Source: Anthopleura xanthogrammica (Eukaryota; Cnidaria; Anthozoa; Actiniaria; Actiniidae). From it: a DNA stretch of 64,000 bases. The stretch spans positions 4,290,453 to 4,354,452 of the forward strand of contig OZ025208.1 in assembly GCA_964019055.1 (NCBI GenBank), in the 5' to 3' direction. Positions 56,388 to 64,000 of the stretch are shown one piece after another (position 1 is the stretch's first letter; every line of letters begins with the position of its first letter). A model generated the notes under the pieces. That model did not search any database. It saw only the letters and a program-made list of their open reading frames with translations, and was not told where the DNA came from. A program made the position numbers and the translations under genes.

Positions 56388-57217
56388 ATAGTCATTCAGA
56401 AGAGGATGGGCAATCTGATGCTGTTAACGCCATGGAACGTTGTGTCGCGGACATAAGGAAATGGATGTCAGAAGATAAACTTCTCATGAATGATGAAAAA
56501 ACTGAATTTCTTCTTATTGGGACAAAGCAACAGCTTTCTAAGATTAACATTAATAATATAAGAATCGGCGATAGAGACATTCATCCTGAATCGCCTGTAA
56601 AAAATCTAGGGGTGTGGTTTGATAGCACATTATCTATGAATACTCATATTACTAAAACTAGTTCTGCAGCTTTTTACTTTTTATACAATATAAAACGCAT
56701 TAGGAAATATCTTTCAAGGAAAAATACTGAGACTCTCATTCATGCATTTGTTTCCTGCCGCTTAGATTATTGCAACAGTCTCTTATATGGACTGCCTGCT
56801 TGTCAATTGGCTAAGCTGCAAAGAGTTCAGAATGCTGCGGCACGTTTAGTTTTTAACGAATCTAAGTTTTGCCATATTACTCCATTATTGTGTACATTAC
56901 ATTGGCTTCCCATAAAGTTTCGCATTCAATTTAAGATTCTTTTAATTACATATAAAGCTATTCATGGCCAGGCACCAATTTACATTCAGAACATGCTTTC
57001 AATTAAACATTGTTCCAGTTATAGTTTAAGATCTAACCACAATATGTTACTTAGTACACCTAAATTTAGATCATATTCAACATTAGGTGATAGATCATTT
57101 ACATGTGCTGCCCCTATGCTATGGAACACTTTACCAAAATCAATACGTTACAGCGCTTCCACCGATATTTTTAAGAGGTCTCTCAAGACATTTTTATTTC
57201 ATAAAGCCTTTTTGTAA
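56388..57217 (+). mobile_element. 5'-truncated non-LTR retrotransposon, RT C-terminal part
   Basis: The frame enters at SEEDGQSDAVNAMERCVADI and runs intact for over 260 codons: LMNDEKTEFLLIGTKQQLSK, PVKNLGVWFDSTLSMNTHI, LIHAFVSCRLDYCNSLLYGL, LHWLPIKFRIQFKILLITYK and FTCAAPMLWNTLPKSIRYSA, ending LKTFLFHKAFL at 57217. These are the thumb and C-terminal motifs of CR1/L2/Rex-type LINEs. The palm with YADD is missing through 5' truncation. A T/A-rich 3' tail (TTTATTTTATTTTATTTA) follows. It is a different family from the LINE at 23756-25216. Confidence 0.9.
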
Positions 57218-57435
57218 GGGTGATTTATTTTTATTTTATTTTATTTATTTATTTATTTTACATTTTTAGACAATATATTTATTTTGTGTATACTGCCGCT
57301 ATGTTCATGACCGGCGCGCTGTCGCCGCTTCGGGTCGCATTGCAGACTTGGAGAATCGCCGGGTCTGCGGTGCGATTTGGGATGGTGCCGGCGCGTGGTC
57401 GTGAGCATTGTGGTAGTATATTAAATTTGTATAGG

Positions 57436-57570
57436 TAATCGCATGATGTTGAGTGCAATTTAGAATAAATTATGACGAGTAAATTTTTCAATGTTTAACA
57501 AAATTTGTAATCATTGAAAAATTTACGAGTCATAATTTATTCTAAATTGCACGAAAAAATCATGCGATTA
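57436..57570. repeat. Hairpin with arms of about 58 bp
   Basis: 57436-57493 (TAATCGCATGATG..TTTTTCAATG) pairs with 57513-57570 (CATTGAAAAATTTACGAG..CATGCGATTA). Near-perfect except for a small internal difference; about 20-nt loop. Confidence 0.9.
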
Positions 57571-57830
57571 TTTGTTAATCATATACATACAAAAATTTCT
57601 GTTACACACTTTTTATTTCTTTTGTGATTAATTTATTCACACGTGACTTGAAGAAAAGCTCGGTCGAGCAGCTGTCGAGTGTGACTCGTGTAAATTTACA
57701 GTCTTTGAAGTGAAATATAAAAATATTTATAGTTCTAGTTCTAAACAGCTGCTAAAAACAGCAACTAAAAAGCTGATTTAATGTATACTAATTGAAGAAA
57801 ATTCTTAAAATGTCATTCAAAGTCTTTTAA

Positions 57831-58900
57831 GGTATCAGGGTACCCCAAAACTGCTCCAAAAGGTCGATTTTTAGGTTTTTACATTTTTCAAGAGAATACA
57901 CAATAAGCTATTATTTTCCAAAAATATATATCCAATGGCGATTTTTAATAACGAGTAATAAACGAAAAACGATTTTTTTGCTTCAATAATCTTTAATTTG
58001 CTGCTGACATCACTTGTCAACGATTTGTTGTCACGTCTCTATAAACCATTGTATTTTGATTTAAGGCGCTTGTAGACATTGGTTTTGTTTTCTTGTCGCT
58101 TCCTCGCTTTTCTCCATACTTAGGCGTATGAAAACAAGACCATTAGCAAATCAAAACGTCTAACTTGGATAATATCGATTAATTCCTCAAAAATTATTAC
58201 TAAACAACTAAGAATTTGCCGGAACTTTCCGCTCAAAACAACAATAATAAAGTAATACGATATTGGTTTCTCGTTACTTCATCTGTCATCGGGCAACATC
58301 TTGTGGTATCTTAATCCCCTTGTGTCAACAAAGGCACTTCTGAGCTTCAAAAACAATTTTGTTTTTTTCTCGAAAGTGAATTTGCGTTTAGTTACCCTTA
58401 CGTTTTTAGTTCGTTGTCAAAGGGAATTTGACCGATTTACCTGAAATTTTGCGAAAGTTATGTCAGATAGTTTTTCTCCAAAAGTGTGTCTCCGATTTTT
58501 GATATCTTGTTTTTTTAAAAAGTTATTGTAGATTTTATATCGGATACACCTAATTTAGCAGTGTTACAATTTTAGGCGCGTATAAAAACGCAACGGGGCA
58601 ATCAATCAAAAATCGGAGACACACTTTTGACAAGTGATATCTCGGGATCTCAGAAAGATAATAAGCATTGGTTTCAGATCAATACCGGCTGTCATCGAAC
58701 TCCGCGAAGAGACCCATGTGAAAATTTGGATAATTCGCTCTAACTCAAAAGGATAAATTTATTTTACAAAATTAAAGAAGTGAACAGCTTCTACATTTAT
58801 TCAGCTTTCAGAAAATGTATACTTTATTGGGGGTTTGCTGAAATGGTTTAGCGTTATATTGAGTTAAATGAACACCGGTCGCTAGGGGTACCCTGATACC
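57831..58900. mobile_element. TTAA-flanked non-autonomous element, 1.07 kb
   Basis: GGTATCAGGGTACCCC at 57831-57846 is exactly inverted at 58885-58900. TTAA flanks both sides (57827-57830, 58901-58904). An internal inverted pair, AAAAGTGTGTCTCCGATTTT near 58479 and its complement ending near 58628, forms a second hairpin. No coding capacity. TTAA duplication fits piggyBac or Kolobok. Confidence 0.92.
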
Positions 58901-58946
58901 TTAAGACGTTGATTTTTCAAACAACAACAAAGCAAGAGGCAAGTCT

Positions 58947-60290
58947 TTACAGTTTGTCAATTTCAAAATCTGGCATTGGAGAGCCGCTTCCCACGTTAAA
59001 TGTGACTTGGCATTTGCTGAAGGAATTCATGTTCATAAAACACTGTCTCTGGTCATTTTCCCGTGATACTGGCATGTTAAAGGTTGAAGCAGAGTCAAAA
59101 AATTGCTGTGGAAACGGCATGAAGTTCGGCAGGTCCTGGACTGTAGCAGCTTTAGTAGAGCTTTCACTGTGTTCGTTGGAGCTGTGAGAGACTTGAAGTT
59201 GTTTGTCTTGATGGCTGGTTGCTGCACTTATAGCATTGGACAGTTGTCTTTGCTCAATTTCGTCAGCTTCATCGTAGTCATCCAGTGACTTTTCGTTCCT
59301 GTGGCCAGTTACTTTTACGATAGAGCTTCTTTCAAGGCCGGCGGATTTCAACTTTTTCACCACTGTCTTTCTGGCGCAGTGGTTCGTATATCTTTTGCCA
59401 GAACTTTCAAGACTTGTGCCTTGGATGATAGATTTCATCATTTTGGCGATCTGATTTACACCTATCGGCTGCTTTTTGTACCATACTTCACTTGTTGAAG
59501 CTTGTTTGGCAGTTTTACATGCCAAATACAGTGGGCCTGTTGATCGCATTTCAAGAGGGCGGCGTGAAAGAAACTCTTTGAATATTTTCACCGGGCAATT
59601 ATCATCACCAGTTGAAAACATTTTAGGCAAGAAACTTCGTGGCATTGCCTTCAGACCTGCCTGGCGAGTTTTCGTTGGGTTTTCAACAAATTCGACGTAC
59701 TCTTTACCATTTTCATCAGAGCCAAAAGTGAAGTCCTCCACCTTCATGCTGTGATGCTCTTGTCGACCACGAAGGCCAAAATACTGCGTCAAATACCACC
59801 AAATTGTTTGCACAAGGACTTGAGGATTGTGGTTACCGAGAGAATGCTTGTCCCATAGTTCTTTTTCATCTTTTGAGGTAAGTGAGCGAGATTTGTTTGG
59901 CCTCTTCCCTTTTCCTTCATCCCTCAGGGCTCTAGCTTTCCCTTCAAGCACTTGTTTAGAAGAAGAAAAAGCCACATCCCTCATAATTGAGAACTGATAG
60001 CCTTTTTCTTTGAGATGTCGGTCGAGTGAATTAGCCATTACTCGAAGACTGTCGGGCTCGTAGCTACTTCCGTCTTGCTTCACAACTGTTGCGTAAAATT
60101 CCTCCAGTAGCTTATTCAGCTCGTCTGACTCGTACTCCTCTATCTTCTTATTGTTGTGTCCTTTCTCCTCCGCCCAAGCATACCAGACTCTGAGCCAGTT
60201 GTTGGTACTCATGTTTGTGTTTTTGTTTGTTGCATTTTCTCTAAAAGATTCAATTAACTCAGTGTTGCAGTCGGCAAACCGACCCGCCAT
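58947..60290 (-). CDS. Crypton tyrosine recombinase, intact
   Basis: From MAGRFADCNTELIESFRENA (start chosen at 60290; an upstream in-frame Met only adds low-complexity residues) to the stop at 58947, 447 residues. An N-terminal SAM-like helical domain (NWLRVWYAWAEEKGHNNKKI, EFYATVVKQDGSSYEPDSLR) precedes the recombinase core: YFGLRGRQEHHSMKVEDF (catalytic Arg), YTNHCARKTVVKKL (H-x-x-R) and IVKVTGHRNEKSLDDYDEAD (His and Tyr). This is the Crypton-type layout also seen in domesticated vertebrate genes of the KCTD1/ZMYM type. The catalytic tetrad is complete and there is no stop or frameshift. It recombines circular DNA into target sites in the family; no flanking target motif was identified. 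Confidence 0.88.
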   Translation of the reverse strand: MAGRFADCNTELIESFRENATNKNTNMSTNNWLRVWYAWAEEKGHNNKKIEEYESDELNKLLEEFYATVVKQDGSSYEPDSLRVMANSLDRHLKEKGYQFSIMRDVAFSSSKQVLEGKARALRDEGKGKRPNKSRSLTSKDEKELWDKHSLGNHNPQVLVQTIWWYLTQYFGLRGRQEHHSMKVEDFTFGSDENGKEYVEFVENPTKTRQAGLKAMPRSFLPKMFSTGDDNCPVKIFKEFLSRRPLEMRSTGPLYLACKTAKQASTSEVWYKKQPIGVNQIAKMMKSIIQGTSLESSGKRYTNHCARKTVVKKLKSAGLERSSIVKVTGHRNEKSLDDYDEADEIEQRQLSNAISAATSHQDKQLQVSHSSNEHSESSTKAATVQDLPNFMPFPQQFFDSASTFNMPVSRENDQRQCFMNMNSFSKCQVTFNVGSGSPMPDFEIDKL

Positions 60291-60379
60291 TTTGTTTTTT
60301 TTATTTTTATTGTTTCTTGTTGCTAGGCGGAAAACCATTCAACAGCTATGAACCAACCAATCAGAATCGATTTCACGTT

Positions 60380-60453
60380 TTGCACTGAAAAATTTCAAAT
60401 TTTGCACTCAAAATTTCAAAATTTGCACTCAAAAATTTCAAAATTTGCACTGC
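60380..60453. repeat. Short tandem repeat, period about 23 bp
   Basis: TTTGCACTCAAAAATTTCAAAA and variants repeat about three times beside the Crypton gene start. Flanking CCAATCAGA words (60355 and 60488) resemble element ends elsewhere in the window. Confidence 0.75.
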
Positions 60454-60474
60454 CTTAGCAAATTTAGAATAAAT

Positions 60475-61243
60475 TGAGGTGCTCTCAGCCAATCAGAGTG
60501 CAGAAATTTTTGTATGTATATGATTACATAGATAATCATCTTTTACATTTATATTGTATTATATCTTATATACTGATTTTATATTGTAAATATTGTAATG
60601 CGCAAATGAAAATTCGCCAAGGATTGAGATTTGCGCAATATAAATTAATAAAATTATTAAAATTAAGAGAAGATGTCAGCAAAAATCGAACAAAATCAAA
60701 ATTTCCCGGCAACAGCCGAAAAATCGATTTCGCTCATATTTTGGTATTAGGTAGACCTATATGCGACATTTATCATGGTATGTTTCATTTGTCGAAATAT
60801 GACTTCATTTACGAGAAAAACGAGAAAAACAAATTTGTCAATAATTGATCCTTTGAGAGAGCCAAAATATACTCCAACTTCGGGGGGCCCGTGTGCCTTA
60901 ACAAAAGTATCTACATGTTTAATTCTTAAACAATTGTTTTATATAATGTTTTAACTTTAAAAACCTGAAATTTCATTGTCTTCCAATAAATTCATAATGG
61001 TGAAAAAAAACTTATTTACCAGGGTACTTTGACGCCTTGTGAAAAGTAACGAATGTTCGAAAAAAAAATTTCACCAGGTGCTAAATAAAATAAAAGGCCG
61101 ATATTAAGAAAATGAAAATTCGAAATAATTTTCTAACCGTGACTAAAAGCTTTCTTGGGGGGTTTTATCCTGCGACGAGAAATAAAAATTTTAAGTTGGA
61201 GAAATTTCAAAGAACGGCGGCCAGTGCGCTCAATCAAACGAAT
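60475..61243. other. No gene seen
   Basis: AT-rich spacer between the Crypton gene and the FEN1/PIN-like gene. Confidence 0.4.
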
Positions 61244-63880
61244 TTAAAAATTGATCTTCTTGGCATTGTAGAGGCTACAAACAAAGGCTTCACAGCTCTT
61301 TCTGGCATCTTCATCTAGATCAGGGCTACGTCCCATTGCAGATATTCTTTCTTGCTGCTCCTGGCTTCTTAAAAGGACTTTCCACGCCTTTTTCTTTCCA
61401 ATACCAGACATGGCGCTAGTGCTATAACACCCAGTGATCGCATGGAATGATGGCAATACTTTGCAAAGAAGAGGACCCAGGGAATCTGACAGAGTATGAA
61501 TTGGTATAAACCTTGAGCGATCTTTAACACCTGTCTTGAACCAAAGTTCTTCACACTGTAAATCAGTGTAATGTGTGGTGCATAGAATAGCAACATCTGT
61601 GTCTGGAGATTGAATTACTATTCTTCCATGGGTAGCAGATGCATGTTTGGCATGCAAAACCAGTCTTGTATGTGCCTCTTCCTGATCAGAAGATAAACAG
61701 TTCAATTCTTGGATTACTCCTCCACAAATAGATACCACTTTAGTGCCATCCTTGAAGCCACCAGCCAATACAAGTTGTTGATGTCGAAGCAGCCTTTCCT
61801 TAGCGAGAGCGCACCACGTTTCTGTCAAGAATACCAGTAGATTTTCCTTGTTTCTAGGATTTCCCTTGTACTTAGGCCACTGTTTAGGAACAGGCGTCGA
61901 TGAACTGTAAATCTTCACCTCTAAGGAAGTAGACTCTCCTCTATTTTTCCTTTCTCCACTCTTTATGGACATATTGCGGTACTGATCAAAAACAATATCT
62001 ACTCTATCTACATTTGAGCAGTTGTGGGAGAAGAGGGATAAAAAGTGATCAAAGTACTTTGATGCCATATTTCCAAATGTTGCTTCATTGGCATTCTTTA
62101 GCATCTGGATCAATGCCATCCCATCAATGATCAAAGTTGACGTTAGAAAAGAGCTTGGAAGGCTTGGTCGAACGCTCTGACTGATACCTTCCTCCAACAA
62201 CGATAGCAACGCACTCTTCGTGGTTTTCCTCAAAGTACCATCTGTGTGTGCCAATGCAATAGGAACAGTAGATAGTTCATAACTCAGGACGTCTTTAAGG
62301 TCAATTTGTCGGTTCCTTGCAACAACTACCATACGTCCAAACAGTGCACGGTCAGCACTGATAGTTAGCACTCTTTCATTAGGAGTCTTCATCTTTGCTT
62401 CTTTTGTGACATTGCTGAAGGTCTTGATCTTTACGCGATGGATAGGAGCCCAAAAGCTTGTTTCTTGCTGGTTCAATCTGTTGTTGATAAAGTCCTTCAT
62501 GAGTCGCTGGCCTTCGCTGGTAGCTTGCACTAGTTTATTACTAACGTTGGTGGGCAGAGTTACTCCACTACCTATGTTGACAAGGGGTAGTTTCTCCTCT
62601 TGGTTTGCTGTTGCGTCAAGCGCAAATGGATTGTTCATTAACTCAGAAGTGAAACATGTCATGAGTTTCTGGACGTCTTCTTCATCCCTATTTACTCTCG
62701 TCTGTCTGGCTTCTTTGTGAGTACCTACCCGTTCCATCTCCTCGTAACCGCACATTTCCTTTAGGGACGTCATTATGGCTGCTCGCTCATGAGAAGTTAA
62801 AAACCATCTCTCGAGAGCACCTGGTTTCTGGGTTATTCCAACAACTCCTCCCTTTATCTTCGAGTCGAGATTAACTGACTGTTCCAGTGCCATGTCAGTC
62901 CATACCTGCGCAAAAGGCTGGTTTGATCGACTGACACAGAAATTATCTTGCTCGAACTCTTCCCAAACATCGGGAAAGTTTTCCTTGATCTTGTACATGT
63001 CAGTCAAATATACTGGAAGCCACTGGGAGTAGTTTGGTCTATCAAATGCAAAAAAATGTGGAATCATGGCCGCTGTTGCCACCAGATGTAGTTCCCAGTT
63101 TCCTGTGCGTTCTGCTTTCACAAACTGTAAGAGTGTGAAAACCATCGATATGTAATCGAGCCAGAAGGCGAATATCTATGACTTGCTTCTACCTTCCTCC
63201 TTGAAAAGGCAAAATAATGACATCAAGCCATCCATTTCCTCCATTAAGCGATTCACACTCTCTAAAACTTGGCTGTTGTCTTTGACTGCATTCTGGCACT
63301 GGTCAAGTATTCTCAGCATTTCCTGTTGGTTGATAGAGCTGTTCTCTCCTGCTTCGTTTCTCTTGCTTAGCCATTTCATGAACTCCTGCCACATCAGTCG
63401 AAATAAAGATTCCATTACCAGCTTGTGGGCTCTTATACCATGGTTATATGACTTTCCGCTTATCAATGACGTGGTGGTACTTGCTCCATACACTCCTGAC
63501 TGTATTAGAAGATCTTCTAATCCGGAATTAGAATATTTCTTTCCAAGCAACGACAGGTAATTTAAGGCAATGTGAAAGCCCCCCATTCGAACTATTGTGT
63601 TGTCAAATTCGTCGTGGAATTTCCATTGGACTTCTTTTGCTTTCATGTAAATCAAGAGATCAAATGTTATAACAGAGATGTCTTGTCCCACGCGGTGTCC
63701 CATTTCTTCTGTATTCTTCATGATGGTGTAGATAGTGCTGTATTCACCGGATGGAGCATTTAGCATTGGGCAGTATCCTATGGTGGTTTTGCATGGCACT
63801 GAAGGAATACCAAAGAATAGAATCCACTCCAACCAGGAATATTCTGTCGAGATGGTTGAAGTTGTTGATTATCTTGGAAC
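61244..63880 (-). pseudogene. Amplified FEN1/PIN-like family, near-complete copy 2, one in-frame stop and one frameshift
   Basis: The gene reads from near 63880 (QDNQQLQPSRQNIPGWSGF), shifts frame near 63805, then continues TTIGYCPMLNAPSGEYSTIY, GQDISVITFDLLIYMKAKEV and RMGGFHIALNYLSLLGKKYS. TAG at 63176-63178 interrupts; ten in-frame codons later the frame goes on to 61244. So 63832-61244 is one frame of 863 codons with a single stop, at a position that is Lys in copy 1. The C-terminal part has LIIDGMALIQMLKNA, SSDQEEAHTRLVLHAKHA, IVIQSPDTDVAIL and FHAITGCYSTSAMSGIGKKK, in the order of the acidic motifs and helix-turn of FEN1/XPG-type PIN nucleases. The Tyr in GCYSTSA sits where I expect a catalytic Asp. 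The gene may extend beyond the window. Biological role unknown. Confidence 0.75.
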
Positions 63881-64000
63881 ACATTAGATTGTAATCGATA
63901 GTAATAGATAGTAAGTGATCTCTCTTATTTTTTACGGTGTAAAATTTAACTTTTTATCCATACTGTTTCATTAGAAACACCGACGCAGCCCACACTAGCT

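Overview
The window is eukaryotic and looks like a repeat-rich stretch of an invertebrate genome, most probably a cnidarian (coral or sea anemone). Spliced genes with GT..AG introns, a tRNA-headed SINE, 5'-truncated LINEs, a DIRS-type tyrosine-recombinase retrotransposon, Helitron, Crypton, PIF/Harbinger, pogo and Tc1/mariner genes and many small inverted-repeat elements lie next to each other. The cnidarian call rests on recognising protein families that are hugely amplified in anthozoan genomes; no database search was run. I see no clear single-copy host housekeeping gene. Almost every coding region belongs to a mobile element or an amplified family, and most are broken.

Layout. 1-5.2 kb: a broken HARBI1-like transposase and a broken copy of a large FEN1/PIN-like family, with tandem repeats. 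5.2-8.5 kb: a TTTCACATGC repeat cluster, the N-terminal half of a Helitron Rep, and an inverted-repeat element with a coiled-coil gene. 8.8-12.1 kb: a multi-exon pseudogene of an amplified family with a C2H2 finger and a DWAMKF motif. 13.2-18.2 kb: an intact THAP + DDE transposase facing a broken YqaJ-like nuclease, a pair typical of ISL2EU elements, then a Helitron C-terminal fragment with an endonuclease domain. 19.95-27.73 kb: a 7.8 kb element with 171-bp terminal inverted repeats and TA target duplications. It holds a pogo transposase, a second Tc1/mariner-type transposase, and a DM-domain gene (DM, CUE/DMA-like, HIRAN-like) into which a LINE has inserted. 28-30 kb: a (CCGATTTA)n minisatellite and a RING-finger exon.

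30.4-42.9 kb is one DIRS-group retrotransposon on the minus strand (gag, RT-RNase H, tyrosine recombinase) with split direct repeats. It was later invaded by a long-TIR element carrying a small intact RFX-like gene, a TTAA-flanked MITE, and a 4.2 kb PIF/Harbinger element that itself contains another MITE. Removing the insertions restores the RT reading frame across the junction.

42.9-50 kb: two MITEs, a 3.26 kb Tc1/mariner element with an intact four-exon accessory gene, and the 3' exons of an integrase-core gene with a SINE in its intron. 50.5-55.9 kb: 31 tandem units of about 176 bp, each built like an intron plus a 54-nt exon. A relic of the same array is the target site of the 7.8 kb element. 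56-64 kb: a LINE fragment, a TTAA-flanked palindromic element, an intact Crypton tyrosine recombinase, and a near-complete FEN1/PIN-like gene with one in-frame stop and one frameshift.

The strongest candidates for something undescribed are the DM-domain cargo of the 7.8 kb element, the exon-intron tandem array, and the two amplified families of unknown function.
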